The position numbers and the translations under genes are program-made. Of a stretch of 59,641 nucleotides of DNA, positions 29,610 through 38,194 are shown piece after piece. The notes beneath the pieces were generated by a model, which ran no database searches, was not told the DNA's origin, and was given only the letters and a program-made list of their open reading frames with translations. Numbering within the stretch: the stretch's first letter is position 1; the number at the start of each line of letters is the position of its first letter. Source of the stretch: an uncultured Eubacteriales bacterium (GTDB lineage: Bacteria > Bacillota > Clostridia > Christensenellales > Aristaeellaceae); assembly GCA_902778995.1 (NCBI GenBank), contig CACYZW010000003.1, positions 1 to 59,641 on the forward strand, written 5' to 3'.

Positions 29610-29638
29610 ATTATACATGACTTCTCTGCGGCAGGCAA
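29610..29638 (-). promoter_or_regulatory. Promoter of the fmdB-type gene
   Basis: Minus strand: TTGCCT (29633-29638), 17-bp spacer, TATAAT (29610-29615). Confidence 0.65.
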
Positions 29639-29708
29639 GTCTGTTTACGTGCTTATTACCGTATCAGAACCTTACAAACCCGTGAATTGGGGTATCAGCG
29701 CATGAAAT

Positions 29709-30749
29709 TTAACCTTTTTCGCCACACAGCAACAGGGCGTCCGCGCGGCATGCCAGCGCCAGCATCGACACCGCGCTCAGCCATCCAACCGCCCGATAGC
29801 CCGCGCCGATCGCCCGCCACAGACTCAGCGCGCCCGCAAGGGCCGCGACGGTGACGGCGGCCATGAGGGTTGCCCCGCGCCTGCCCCCTCTCAGCAGATC
29901 GAGCATCCCGCCAAGCACCGCTGCCAGGGTCGTGACCGCGCACAGATAGCCAAAGGCGGCGCAGGCCCAGAACCCGAACAGCCCCCACCGCGCCGACAGG
30001 AGCACCGTGGGCATCGCCTGGGCCAGCAGCTGCCTGCCGCCCCGGACCACGGCGCCGTGGGCCGTCGCCAGCAGCGCAAGCAGCGCCACAGCGCAATATA
30101 TCCCCAACCGCCAGGGATTCGCGCCCTTCCCAAAGCGCAGGACGACGCCTGCGGCCAGCGCCCCGTTCATGGCGGCATAGGCCAGCGCCAGCAGTATCGC
30201 CGCAGGCCAGCTGTCCTCCAGCGCCAGCTGTACCGCGCCGCCCATCCGCAATCGCGGCGGCCTGGGGTCGACGGCCAGCGCCCCGTAGAACGCCACCCCC
30301 GCCGCCAGCGCGAGCAGGCCCAGCCAGGGCAGCGCCCGCAGGCGCGACAGGTTCAAAAGCAGCGCGATCAGCAGCGCCATTGACGCGCCCCACAGCCATC
30401 CAAAGCGCCAGGGCAGCGTCAGCGCGCCCGTCTCCCCCGCCCCGCACAGCATGACCGCCGCGGTCAGCGCCAGCAGCAGGGCGTACAGCGCTCCGGCGAC
30501 CCTTCGCGCCCGCGACCCCATCAGCCTTTGGCCGAACGCCTCAAAGCCGTCCGCTTCAACGCGGGCGGCCCAGCGTCGAAGCAGCGCCGTCAGCATGCCG
30601 AACAGCATCGGCGCGACGCAGACGCCGATCCAACCCGCGCGGCCCGCCTGGGCAAAGAACAGCACGATCTCCCGTCCGGACGCATAGCCCGTGCCCGCCA
30701 CCGCCGCCACCACGGCCAGCGCCGTCCGCGCCTCGCAACGCTTTTCCAT
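29709..30749 (-). CDS. YkvI-like integral membrane protein
   Basis: A 346-residue protein with about ten transmembrane helices. The N-terminal GTGYASGREIVLFFAQAGRAG matches the unwound first helix of the YkvI family (LeuT-fold, amino-acid-transporter relatives). Ala/Leu-rich and very high in GC, like its neighbours. Substrate unknown. It follows the small membrane protein gene by 66 bp. Confidence 0.75.
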   Translation of the reverse strand: MEKRCEARTALAVVAAVAGTGYASGREIVLFFAQAGRAGWIGVCVAPMLFGMLTALLRRWAARVEADGFEAFGQRLMGSRARRVAGALYALLLALTAAVMLCGAGETGALTLPWRFGWLWGASMALLIALLLNLSRLRALPWLGLLALAAGVAFYGALAVDPRPPRLRMGGAVQLALEDSWPAAILLALAYAAMNGALAAGVVLRFGKGANPWRLGIYCAVALLALLATAHGAVVRGGRQLLAQAMPTVLLSARWGLFGFWACAAFGYLCAVTTLAAVLGGMLDLLRGGRRGATLMAAVTVAALAGALSLWRAIGAGYRAVGWLSAVSMLALACRADALLLCGEKG

Positions 30750-30815
30750 GACAAAACCCCCGTTTCACATTCATGGTATGCGAAACAGGGGTAGGAAATA
30801 ATCCGCAGATCTGCT

Positions 30816-31142
30816 TCAGTCGTCCGCTTCGGCCTCGCGTCCAAGCTCCTCCGCGGTCTTGTCCACAGGGGTCAGCTGGACCTGCTCCCATCCTGCCGAG
30901 GGATCGTCCTCGCGCTCGGGAGGCTGTCCCTCCCCCACCATTTCAGGGGGCCGGGTCACGGTTTCAGCCGGCTCGGCAAACTGTGGATCGGGCGCGCCGG
31001 AAGCGCCCGGACGGGTCAGGCTCAACGCTCCCTGGATCAATCGAACGAGCAACAGGGTCAGAAGGACGGCCAGAATCGCCGCCGCGACCACCGTCCCGAT
31101 GCTCAACGGCCCACGTCCGGGACGCCTGCGCTTTTTACTCAA
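30816..31142 (-). CDS. Small single-span membrane protein
   Basis: A 108-residue protein with a basic N-terminus (MSKKRRRPGRGP), one transmembrane helix (about 15-35) and an acidic, proline-rich disordered tail, presumably outside. No known domain. Its ATG overlaps the stop of the P-loop gene (ATGA type), so the two are translated together. Confidence 0.75.
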   Translation of the reverse strand: MSKKRRRPGRGPLSIGTVVAAAILAVLLTLLLVRLIQGALSLTRPGASGAPDPQFAEPAETVTRPPEMVGEGQPPEREDDPSAGWEQVQLTPVDKTAEELGREAEADD

Positions 31143-31564
31143 TCTGCGTACTTCCGGATATACTCCGGCACCTCGTCCTCGGCGGAACCGATGGACAGCA
31201 CGAACTTGCAGTGATGGACCTCGGAAATCACATTGAGGTTTTCAAAGAACTTCTCCATTTCGATATCGTCCAGAGGCGTCTTTACCAGCTTCTTGAAGGC
31301 GTCCACGGCGATCAGGCACAGGTCAAAATCCGCCGAGAGCATGCCGCACAGGAAGGCCAGGAACTCGTGGGCCGTGCATTTGTAGGCCGCGGGATACTCG
31401 CTGGCATCCACAAAGCGGATCTCATGCCGCAGGTCGTACATATAGCGCTTGTCGTCGTCAATGAAGATAATATTGCCATGCTCGGTCTTGAGCGCGTCGT
31501 TGGTCATATCGATCAACCGCTTCGTCTTGCCGCTGCCCTTGTCACCCAAAATCACACGTATCAT
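31139..31564 (-). CDS. Small P-loop ATPase-like protein
   Basis: A 141-residue protein with Walker A GDKGSGKT at residues 7-14, a possible Walker B strand DLCLIAVDAF near 83, and KFVLSIGS (sensor-like strand) near 122. It is about half the size of a full P-loop ATPase, so it may work with a partner or as an adaptor. Such short proteins are conserved in Clostridia without known function. It has its own promoter and is coupled to the small membrane protein. Confidence 0.75.
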   Translation of the reverse strand: MIRVILGDKGSGKTKRLIDMTNDALKTEHGNIIFIDDDKRYMYDLRHEIRFVDASEYPAAYKCTAHEFLAFLCGMLSADFDLCLIAVDAFKKLVKTPLDDIEMEKFFENLNVISEVHHCKFVLSIGSAEDEVPEYIRKYAD

Positions 31565-31602
31565 AGCGATCCACTCCTTTTTCTTAAGGTGGGTATGCAG
31601 TC

Positions 31603-31631
31603 ATTATACTATAGAAAAGCGAAAAATACAA
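31603..31631 (-). promoter_or_regulatory. Promoter of the P-loop gene
   Basis: Minus strand: TTGTAT (31626-31631), 17-bp spacer, TATAAT (31603-31608). Confidence 0.65.
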
Positions 31632-31797
31632 GCCGTCCTCACCTTATTTTCCTGAAAGGATGCAGGAATTTCCCCGCCATCGTCGAATAATGAATGCATT
31701 CCTTTCCCGGCAGCGCGTTCCGCGCCCCGGGACGATGCGGCGGCTGTCAAGCAAGCGCCGACGGACAGATTCATCCATGGATCAGCGAGGCGCGCCT

Positions 31798-32400
31798 ATG
31801 ATCTACACGGAAAGCTACGGCTACATGCCCGAATTGAATACCCCCCGGCTGCGGCTGCGCAGGCTGACCATGCGCGACGCCGGGGACATATACCGGTACA
31901 GCCGCGACACAGAGGTGGCCCGCCATGTGCTGTGGGACGCACACCGATCCGTATCCGACAGCCGCGCCTATCTGCGCTTTATGCTCCGCCGATATCGCAA
32001 TCACGAGCCGGCGAGCTGGGGCATCGAATGGAAGCAGACTGGGGAAATCATCGGCACCATCGGCTTCATGTGGATACAGTCGGACAACGCCGCCGCCGAG
32101 GTGGGCTATTCCCTGTCCCGGGACTATTGGAACCGGGGCATCATGACGGAGGCGCTGCGGGCCGTGATCGGCCACGGCTTCGGCAGCATGAACCTGAACC
32201 GCATTGAAGCCCAGCACGAAACGGGCAACCCTGCCTCCGGCGCGGTGATGCGCAAGTGCGGCATGCAGCGGGAGGGTACGCTGCGCCAGCGCCTGTACAA
32301 CAAGGGCCGCTATGTGGACGTGGAGCTGTACGCCATATTGCGCATGGAATACGACAGCCGGAATAAAAGGACGCCATCGCGACGCCCCACGGGGCTGTGA
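31798..32400 (+). CDS. GNAT N-acetyltransferase, RimJ/RimL type
   Basis: About 200 residues: LNTPRLRLRRLTMRDAGDIY start, IIGTIGFMWI central strand, VGYSLSRDYWNRGIMTEALRAVI (acetyl-CoA pyrophosphate loop) and HETGNPASGAVMRKCGMQREG. This is the pattern of ribosomal-protein or small-molecule acetyltransferases. Start ATG 31798 is chosen because homologues begin close to it; in-frame ATGs at 31777 and 31660 lack binding sites. Substrate unknown. Confidence 0.88.
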   Translation: MIYTESYGYMPELNTPRLRLRRLTMRDAGDIYRYSRDTEVARHVLWDAHRSVSDSRAYLRFMLRRYRNHEPASWGIEWKQTGEIIGTIGFMWIQSDNAAAEVGYSLSRDYWNRGIMTEALRAVIGHGFGSMNLNRIEAQHETGNPASGAVMRKCGMQREGTLRQRLYNKGRYVDVELYAILRMEYDSRNKRTPSRRPTGL

Positions 32401-32478
32401 CGCTTCTGTGACGCTGGATGTGGCATTATTTTTTCAGCAGAAGGCGACCATCGTGTTTCCCGCAAAGGAGGAATGGAC

Positions 32479-32763
32479 ATGACAGAGTTTGTTGAACTGA
32501 ATCTGGATGAGATGGCAAACGTGACCGGCGGACGCCTCGTGACAATCAACACTGGCACGGACCAAAACGCCGCCATACGCAATGCCCCCGGCAATGGCGA
32601 TATCATCGCATCGCTGAAGAACGACACCATCGTCGATACCGTGGGTACCCCCGTTTACGATTCAGGGACCGACAGGAACTGGATCAGGGTCAAGTTCAAG
32701 AAAAAGGGCAAGACCAGGACCGGCTGGGTCGCGGCATCCATCGTCGGCCTGAAGCGGAAATAG
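32479..32763 (+). CDS. Double-glycine leader fused to an SH3b domain
   Basis: A 94-residue protein. Residues 1-18 (TEFVELNLDEMANVTGG) have the L-x-L-D-E-x-x-x-V-x-G-G pattern of bacteriocin-type leaders cut by C39 peptidase exporters. The rest is one bacterial SH3 domain: AAIRNAPGNGDIIASLK, then RNWIRVKFKKKGKTRTGWV. The start at 32479 is chosen because AAAGGAGG is 7 nt upstream; the ATG at 32473 is too close. No Sec signal, no modification enzyme and no C39 exporter are seen nearby. The cargo is a folded wall- or ligand-binding type domain rather than a typical bacteriocin. Three hairpins follow the stop codon. Confidence 0.8.
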   Translation: MTEFVELNLDEMANVTGGRLVTINTGTDQNAAIRNAPGNGDIIASLKNDTIVDTVGTPVYDSGTDRNWIRVKFKKKGKTRTGWVAASIVGLKRK

Positions 32764-32774
32764 ACGTCATGGAC

Positions 32775-32833
32775 AGGGCTGCAGCGTGAAATCACGCCGC
32801 GGCCCTCGGGATGTTGACATAGTCAACATCCCG
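32775..32833 (+). terminator. Two back-to-back hairpins after the leader-SH3b gene
   Basis: AGGGCTGCAGCGTGA / TCACGCCGCGGCCCT (32775-32806, two mismatches) and then CGGGATGTTGAC / GTCAACATCCCG (32807-32833, perfect). Neither has a T-run. The first is repeated at 33007-33040. Confidence 0.55.
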
Positions 32834-32900
32834 CGAGAACGCTGAAAAGCCCTCAAGGCAAGGCGCCGGGACAGACAAAAAAGGGAGCTTACCAAATCGT

Positions 32901-33007
32901 AAGTGACCGCATTTTGCCTGTCCCGGCAACACGGCAAGCAGAAAGCCCTTCCGAATCCAAGTTCCTCGGAAGGGTTTTCTGCGTTTGCGGGCTTTGCCAG
33001 CGGTCTG
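32901..33007. repeat. Interspersed hairpin repeat family A, copy A2
   Basis: About 107 bp, beginning AAGTGACCGCATTTTGCCTG and ending CAGCGGTCTG, with inner hairpin GAAAGCCCTTCCGA / TCGGAAGGGTTTTC. It lies between the convergent leader-SH3b and mscS genes. Confidence 0.85.
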
Positions 33008-33040
33008 GGGGCTGCAGCGTGAAATCACGCCGCGGCCCCC
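33007..33040 (+). terminator. Hairpin with T-run, second copy of the 32775 hairpin
   Basis: Stem GGGGGC...GCCCCC around GCGTGAAATCACGC, followed on the plus strand by TGCTTTTTTTT. It includes the last codons of the mscS gene on the other strand, so it can end plus-strand transcripts just before antisense readthrough. Confidence 0.75.
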
Positions 33041-33897
33041 TGCTTTTTTTTGTTTCCCTCGGATACGACCACGTTCACATAGCTATACGGAATCTCGATG
33101 CCCGCGGCTTCAAGCGCACGCTTGACGCGGGTATTGATGTCGCTCTTGACCGCCTCGGTGGAATTGGCGGCGGTATAGTAGACCGTGGTGGCCAGCACAA
33201 GGCTGCTGGCGGCATATTCCAGGAAGTAGACCGGCGCATAGCCGACGCCGCCCGGGCCGGGCTTTCCGGGCACGGCGCAGGGGCTTTCCTCCACCGCGCG
33301 TCGGATGATGGCGCAGGCCTCGTCCACATCTGTGCGATAGGCCACGTTGAATTGTAAGAAGATGGATCGAAGCCCGCTCTGGCGGCTCATGTTTCGAAGG
33401 CGCATGCCGTTGAGCTTGCTGTTTGGAATGACGAGCTCCATGGTGTCCGGGCCCTGGAGCACCACATGGCGCATCGTGATATCCTTGACAATGCCAGAAG
33501 TACCGTCCTCCAGCTCGATGCGCTCGCCCAGGTTGAAGGGTCTCGTGGCGCTCATCATCAGCCCGCAGATCAGGTCGGCGATCACCGGCTGGGCGGCAAA
33601 GCCGGCGATGGCCGCGATGACCGTCGTGCCCTGGAACAGCACCTGGCCAAAGGGGCGGGTGATCGGAGAGCTCAGCACCACCCACTGAACCGCCAGAAGG
33701 ATCAGCACAAAGCGGGATATGCGCTCCACAAACCGCAGGTTGATGTTCTTCTTGTCGTACAAAAATTTCCTGGCGGCCTTCTTCTCCAGTTTAAGCACGA
33801 CCACCAGCACGATAATGGTGCCCGTAGCCGTTATCGCGAGCTTCAACCACTCCCCAAGGGTGGGGTGTGTTTCAAAAAAATGTATGACCTCGTTCAT
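33025..33897 (-). CDS. Small-conductance mechanosensitive channel (MscS family)
   Basis: A 290-residue channel that vents solutes on osmotic downshock. It has three N-terminal helices, the pore helix with IAAIAGFAAQPVIADLICGLMM, then the beta domain (FNLGERIELEDGTSGIVKDITMRHV) and the alpha/beta C-terminal vestibule. The start at 33897 has AGAGGA upstream. Minus-strand neighbour of the stress-signalling genes upstream (34011-37205), but 113 bp separate them. Confidence 0.9.
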   Translation of the reverse strand: MNEVIHFFETHPTLGEWLKLAITATGTIIVLVVVLKLEKKAARKFLYDKKNINLRFVERISRFVLILLAVQWVVLSSPITRPFGQVLFQGTTVIAAIAGFAAQPVIADLICGLMMSATRPFNLGERIELEDGTSGIVKDITMRHVVLQGPDTMELVIPNSKLNGMRLRNMSRQSGLRSIFLQFNVAYRTDVDEACAIIRRAVEESPCAVPGKPGPGGVGYAPVYFLEYAASSLVLATTVYYTAANSTEAVKSDINTRVKRALEAAGIEIPYSYVNVVVSEGNKKKQGAAA

Positions 33898-34010
33898 TGG
33901 GATTCCTCTATTACCGCTTCTGTATACGCGAATAGCCGCCGGGGATAATCCACCTGCGGCAATCGCCCCCCCACCGGACATGGCGGGGCATATTTCGCTG
34001 CTACGCGCCT

Positions 34011-34307
34011 TTATTCGATCGTCAGGATATCCGTAAAGCCGGTTACCTCGAAAACCTCCATCACCAGGTCGCTGACGTTGGTCACCTTCATGCTTCCCTG
34101 CTTGCTCATCTGCTTCTGGGCGGACAGCAGCACGCGCAGTCCGGCGGAAGAGATGTAATCGAGCTTTTCAAAATCCATGATCAGCTCGGTCACGCCTTCG
34201 AGGCTGGACTTGATTTCCTTTTCCAGATCGGGAGCGGTGGTGGTGTCGAGGCGGCCCTGCACGGCGATGGTCAGGGTGCTTCCGTTCTGCTGCTTGTTGA
34301 TGGTCAT
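34011..34307 (-). CDS. Anti-sigma factor antagonist (STAS domain)
   Basis: A 98-residue SpoIIAA/RsbV-type protein: LTIAVQGRLDTTTAPDLEKE and MDFEKLDYISSAGLRVLLSA, with the phosphorylatable serine in DYISSAG. In partner-switching systems the dephosphorylated form binds the anti-sigma kinase. It is the last gene of a three-gene unit with the kinase-like protein and the SpoIIE-type phosphatase, in the order phosphatase-kinase-antagonist. No sigma factor gene is present, so the output could be a distant sigma factor or another target. Confidence 0.92.
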   Translation of the reverse strand: MTINKQQNGSTLTIAVQGRLDTTTAPDLEKEIKSSLEGVTELIMDFEKLDYISSAGLRVLLSAQKQMSKQGSMKVTNVSDLVMEVFEVTGFTDILTIE

Positions 34308-34371
34308 GTGTCAATACCTCCTGTTTTATGGCTCCTTGCCTGTCTAAAGTGGTTGATGCAGTGGCAATAAG

Positions 34372-34779
34372 CTATATCCGCTTGCGAATGGTCAATATAT
34401 TTCGGCCATCCTTGCGGGCATAGAGCATGTCGTCCATGGTCTTTTTGACCAGGAATATGCCCAGACCGCCCACTTCACGCTCCTGTGCCTGGAGCGTGAC
34501 GTCCGGGTCGGGCTTGCGCAAAGGATCGTAGGGGACGCCGGTGTCTATGAATGAAATCGACGCCATCCGGCTTTCCTCATCAAAATCAAAGCGCACCGTA
34601 ACGTCGCCCTTGTTCGGGGCATAGGCATAGCTGGCGATGTTGGCCAACAGCTCGTCTATCGCCACGTCGATCTGCATCTGCGCCTTCATCGGGCAATTCA
34701 GGCTCTCCAGCGCTTCGTTGACCTGATCGGTCAGCCAGGTAATGCGATCTATGGTTGCCTCAAAAGTCCATTCCTTCAC
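34372..34779 (-). CDS. Anti-sigma-type serine kinase (RsbW/SpoIIAB-like ATPase)
   Basis: A 135-residue GHKL ATPase: AIDELLANIASYAY (N box), SFIDTGVPYDPL (G1) and VGGLGIFLVKKTMDDMLY (G2). It should bind ATP, phosphorylate the STAS protein and hold a target partner. Its start overlaps the phosphatase stop by 4 bp, so the two are coupled. Confidence 0.92.
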   Translation of the reverse strand: MKEWTFEATIDRITWLTDQVNEALESLNCPMKAQMQIDVAIDELLANIASYAYAPNKGDVTVRFDFDEESRMASISFIDTGVPYDPLRKPDPDVTLQAQEREVGGLGIFLVKKTMDDMLYARKDGRNILTIRKRI

Positions 34780-37205
34780 GGCGTCTGCCTCCCATCTGCG
34801 CCATAGTAGACAAAACCCAGCATGGTGATGTCGTCAAACTGCTCCACGCCTCCGGCAAACGCCTCCACATCCGCGCGCACGTCGGGAAGGACCCTTGTCA
34901 TGGGGGCATTCCGAAGGGCGTTCAGTTTGTCCCTCAAGCGATCCGTACCGTACTGCTGATTCTGGGGGTCGATGGCCTCGGGAACGCCGTCGGTATACAC
35001 GAACAGCCGGTCTCCCGGTTCGAGCTTCAATTCATACTCCTTGAAGCGTACATTCTCCATGGCCGCCAGCGCAAGGCCGTGCTTGTCCTTGAACAGCTCG
35101 TAATCGCCGCCGGCGCGCATCAGCATCGGATACTCATGCCCTGCGTTGGCGCAGCGCATTTCGCCGGTTCTCAGGTCGATGATGCCAATCCACACCGTGA
35201 CGAACATCTCGGCGTCGTTGCCTTCGCACAGGATGTTGTTCGCTTCATACAGTATCTCCGAGGGCGTAATGCCCGATCCCGCAAGTCCCCGAACGGCTGT
35301 CTTGCTGCGCATCATAAACAGCGCCGCGGGAATGCCCTTGCCAGCCACATCGGCGATGACCATCGCCAGGCGGTTGCTGTCGATAAAGAAGAAGTCGTAG
35401 AAATCGCCGCCCACTTCCCTGGCCGGATCCATCATCGCGAAGAGCTCAAAATCCTGCCTGGGGAAGTCAAAATTCTTGGGCAGGGCGGCGTCCTGAATGG
35501 TGCGCGCAAATTCGAGTTCCTCCTCGATGCGCTTTTTGGCCGCCGCAATGTACCCCTTGAGCGCGTTCACGGTCTGATTGATGTCGTCCGACAGCGACGC
35601 AAACTCCGATGCCTCGCGCACATTGACGGTCTCGTTCAGGTCGCCTTCGGTGATCCTGGCCAGCGACCGGTTGACCAGCTGCAAGTTTTCCGCGACGATA
35701 TACCGCACCAGCAGCGTGATCAGCAGGTATATGACGGTGAAGAGCAGTATGTCCCCCAGCAGCGATTCATAGGCCTGAATGTCGCGCTCTTCATACACCT
35801 CGTCCAACGGCAGCAGCACCAGCAGCATCGAGCCGTCGGACAGCTTTTCGACGCGACACAGGGACTCTTTGTCGAACATGGTAGCCGTGAAGAAGGTATC
35901 GCCTGCCGCCAGGTGTTTCCTCGCGATGTACCATTCCGAAAAGACCATGTTTTTGTGGGCTCCGGCGATGCTGTACCCCGTGGAAGACACGATGTCAAAG
36001 CAGCCGGTGCTGCCCACATGGAACATGGAAAGGATGTCGTGCAGACCGGATTGGTTCAGCGTCTGCGACACATTGCCCGCATCCAGCACCGATTGCAGGC
36101 AATCGTCGCCGCAGCGCGCCGCAGCCACCACCCGCTGGGAGGACAGCCACCTCGACTGGACGTCCACTGCATGGGAGGTCAAACGATCCATCATGCCGAT
36201 ATACAGCGGCGATTCGCCCGCAGCGCATATCAGCTTGCCCTCCTTCGAGATCAGACTGACGCTTTCAAGCTTGTACAGCGCGCGCCAGGATTCCAGAAAG
36301 TCCTGATCCACCGCCTGAGGGCCGCCCGCGTTCTCCACGGCGCGAACAATGGCCCGGGTATCGGTCTGAACCAGCGATCCCACCATTTCCTCCATGCGCG
36401 CCTGGGTGGTCTGAATGCCGGCATGGGTCTGCACGATATCCTGTGAAACATCGGCCAGAGCTTCCCTGGAATACTGTATGGCCGACTGGGTCTGTATCGC
36501 AAAGGAAAGCCCGCTGTTGATTATGAACACCACCAGCGCCACGCCGAACAGCCACGACTGGAACCTGTGGGAAACGGTCAATTCTTCGCGGGACCGGTGG
36601 CGGAAGGGATTGCGCCACTCCTTGCTGATCACCTTCAGCATAACCGCGCAGGCCGCCATGCCCAGCCCGGTAAAGCCGATCATGGGGATGGCGCAAACGC
36701 GCACCACATAGAAGGCCATATCCATGTCGCTGCGGTGCGTTATCAGCACCGCGTACATGTGAAAGACCTCCATCACCGCGCCCATGAAAAAGGCATAAAC
36801 CCCGGATGGCTTTTCGCGCTTGAATATGAACACATTCGCAAACGCCGCCACGATGCCCGCCAGGCAGGTGGATGCGCTGCACGCAATGGTCGTATACGCG
36901 CCTATGTTCCAATAGGTTCCGGCGATATAGCGCTCAACGCCGCCGATCAAACCGGCGATGATGCCCGAGAGCGGATGAAAAAAGAGTCCCGCTGCCAGCG
37001 GCCCGATGTCGCGGAGGTTCAACAGCATGTGGCCGTAATCCACGCCGAAGTGGGTGGAAAGCACGGAGCATATGCCATAGATGACGCCTACGAGGATCCT
37101 ACGGGCCAAAGTCAACGGTTTGCCCGACAACCGCATCCACAGCAGCATCGTCAGCAGCGTATACAGCAGCGCCATGCCGGTCATTTTCAGGATCATCGCG
37201 ATCAT
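34776..37205 (-). CDS. Membrane-bound SpoIIE-type PP2C phosphatase
   Basis: An 809-residue sensor phosphatase. Residues 1-200 form a 5TMR-LYT-like membrane module (GHMLLNLRDIGPLAAGLFFHPLSG), then a transmembrane helix near 225 and an extracytoplasmic segment of about 230 residues. Another helix (about 480-505), a HAMP-like linker (LARITEGDLNETVNV) and the C-terminal PPM/SpoIIE phosphatase follow (MDPAREVGGDFYDFF, VIADVAGKGIPAALFMM, LFVYTDGVPEAID, FDDITMLGFVY), all metal-binding aspartates present. It should dephosphorylate the STAS antagonist when a ligand or envelope signal is sensed. LYT-type modules in other systems bind wall- or membrane-derived signals. Confidence 0.92.
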   Translation of the reverse strand: MIAMILKMTGMALLYTLLTMLLWMRLSGKPLTLARRILVGVIYGICSVLSTHFGVDYGHMLLNLRDIGPLAAGLFFHPLSGIIAGLIGGVERYIAGTYWNIGAYTTIACSASTCLAGIVAAFANVFIFKREKPSGVYAFFMGAVMEVFHMYAVLITHRSDMDMAFYVVRVCAIPMIGFTGLGMAACAVMLKVISKEWRNPFRHRSREELTVSHRFQSWLFGVALVVFIINSGLSFAIQTQSAIQYSREALADVSQDIVQTHAGIQTTQARMEEMVGSLVQTDTRAIVRAVENAGGPQAVDQDFLESWRALYKLESVSLISKEGKLICAAGESPLYIGMMDRLTSHAVDVQSRWLSSQRVVAAARCGDDCLQSVLDAGNVSQTLNQSGLHDILSMFHVGSTGCFDIVSSTGYSIAGAHKNMVFSEWYIARKHLAAGDTFFTATMFDKESLCRVEKLSDGSMLLVLLPLDEVYEERDIQAYESLLGDILLFTVIYLLITLLVRYIVAENLQLVNRSLARITEGDLNETVNVREASEFASLSDDINQTVNALKGYIAAAKKRIEEELEFARTIQDAALPKNFDFPRQDFELFAMMDPAREVGGDFYDFFFIDSNRLAMVIADVAGKGIPAALFMMRSKTAVRGLAGSGITPSEILYEANNILCEGNDAEMFVTVWIGIIDLRTGEMRCANAGHEYPMLMRAGGDYELFKDKHGLALAAMENVRFKEYELKLEPGDRLFVYTDGVPEAIDPQNQQYGTDRLRDKLNALRNAPMTRVLPDVRADVEAFAGGVEQFDDITMLGFVYYGADGRQTP

Positions 37206-37262
37206 GTCATGCTACCCCATTCAGCCCGCTTTGGTCTTTGCTTTACGTCAACCGCCTTTTAT

Positions 37263-37290
37263 ATTATACCAATTATCCATGAATCGTCAA
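37263..37290 (-). promoter_or_regulatory. Promoter of the partner-switching operon
   Basis: Minus strand: TTGACG (37285-37290), 16-bp spacer, TATAAT (37263-37268), 58 bp before the phosphatase start. Confidence 0.75.
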
Positions 37291-37361
37291 GTATATTCTG
37301 GTGAAATCCGTTTTTACAGGATTTATGTAAACAAAATTTCTACTTTTGGGCCTTATTGTTA

Positions 37362-37390
37362 TTGCTTTTTTTCGCATAATAATGTATGAT
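37362..37390 (+). promoter_or_regulatory. Promoter of the response regulator gene
   Basis: TTGCTT (37362-37367), 17-bp spacer, TATGAT (37385-37390). Divergent from the phosphatase promoter, about 70 bp apart. Confidence 0.5.
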
Positions 37391-37440
37391 AGAGGTAAGT
37401 CATGGATTCTTAAAAAAATACAGATAAGGAGGTCTGCAAC

Positions 37441-38136
37441 GTGTCCAACAAACCCCTCGTGCTTTGTATAGACGATGAACAGAACATACTGGAACTGCTT
37501 TCATTCAATCTGGAGGCATCCGGATATGACACGGTAACAGCGACCAGCGGAACAGCGGGATTGGAACAGGCCGTCAGCAAATCCCCCGCCCTCATTCTTC
37601 TTGACCTGATGCTGCCGGATATGGACGGCACGGAGGTATGCCGCCAGCTCAAGGCGGGCCCCACCACGGCTTCCATTCCCATCATCATGCTCACGGCCAA
37701 GGATTCAGAGGTAGACAAAATTCTTGGACTCGAGTTGGGCGCCGACGATTACATCACCAAACCCTTCTCCGTGCGCGAGCTGATTGCCCGCGTCAAGGCG
37801 CTGTTGCGCCGCGCCACCCCTGCGGGCAGCGGCTCCGGCCTGATCAAGATCGGCAGCCTGACCATCGATCCTGAAAACTATGAAGCCTTCCGCAACGGGG
37901 AAAAGCTTCAGCTCACGTTGAAGGAATTTGAGCTGCTCAAGCAGCTGGCATCCACGCCCGGCAAGGTGCTGACCCGCGATTTCCTGCTGGATCACATCTG
38001 GGGCTATGAGTTCTACGGCGAGACCCGCACGGTTGACGTTCACATCCGCCACATTCGCCAGAAGCTGGGCGACGATCAGTACATGATCGAAACCGTGCGC
38101 GGCGTCGGCTACAAGATGACCGCCGGCAACAACTGA
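37441..38136 (+). CDS. OmpR/PhoB-family response regulator (orphan, GTG start)
   Basis: A 231-residue regulator. Receiver domain 1-120 with DDE (acid pocket), LLDLMLPDMDG (phospho-acceptor aspartate) and ADDYITKPFSVREL; winged-helix domain with RTVDVHIRHIRQKLGDDQYMIETVRGVGYKM. Start GTG with AAGGAGG upstream. No histidine kinase is adjacent; a terminator and repeats follow. The divergent partner-switching operon and the SH3b genes downstream are candidate targets, by position only. Confidence 0.93.
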   Translation: MSNKPLVLCIDDEQNILELLSFNLEASGYDTVTATSGTAGLEQAVSKSPALILLDLMLPDMDGTEVCRQLKAGPTTASIPIIMLTAKDSEVDKILGLELGADDYITKPFSVRELIARVKALLRRATPAGSGSGLIKIGSLTIDPENYEAFRNGEKLQLTLKEFELLKQLASTPGKVLTRDFLLDHIWGYEFYGETRTVDVHIRHIRQKLGDDQYMIETVRGVGYKMTAGNN

Positions 38137-38158
38137 TCCCTGCCTGGACGCTCACAAG

Positions 38159-38190
38159 CCGAGCCCCGGCGGTCATCCGCCGGGGCTCGG
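38159..38190 (+). terminator. Terminator hairpin of the response regulator gene
   Basis: CCGAGCCCCGGCGG / CCGCCGGGGCTCGG, a perfect 14-bp stem with a 4-nt loop, 22 bp after the stop. No T-run; repeat A3 follows at once. Confidence 0.7.
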
Positions 38191-38194
38191 TCGT

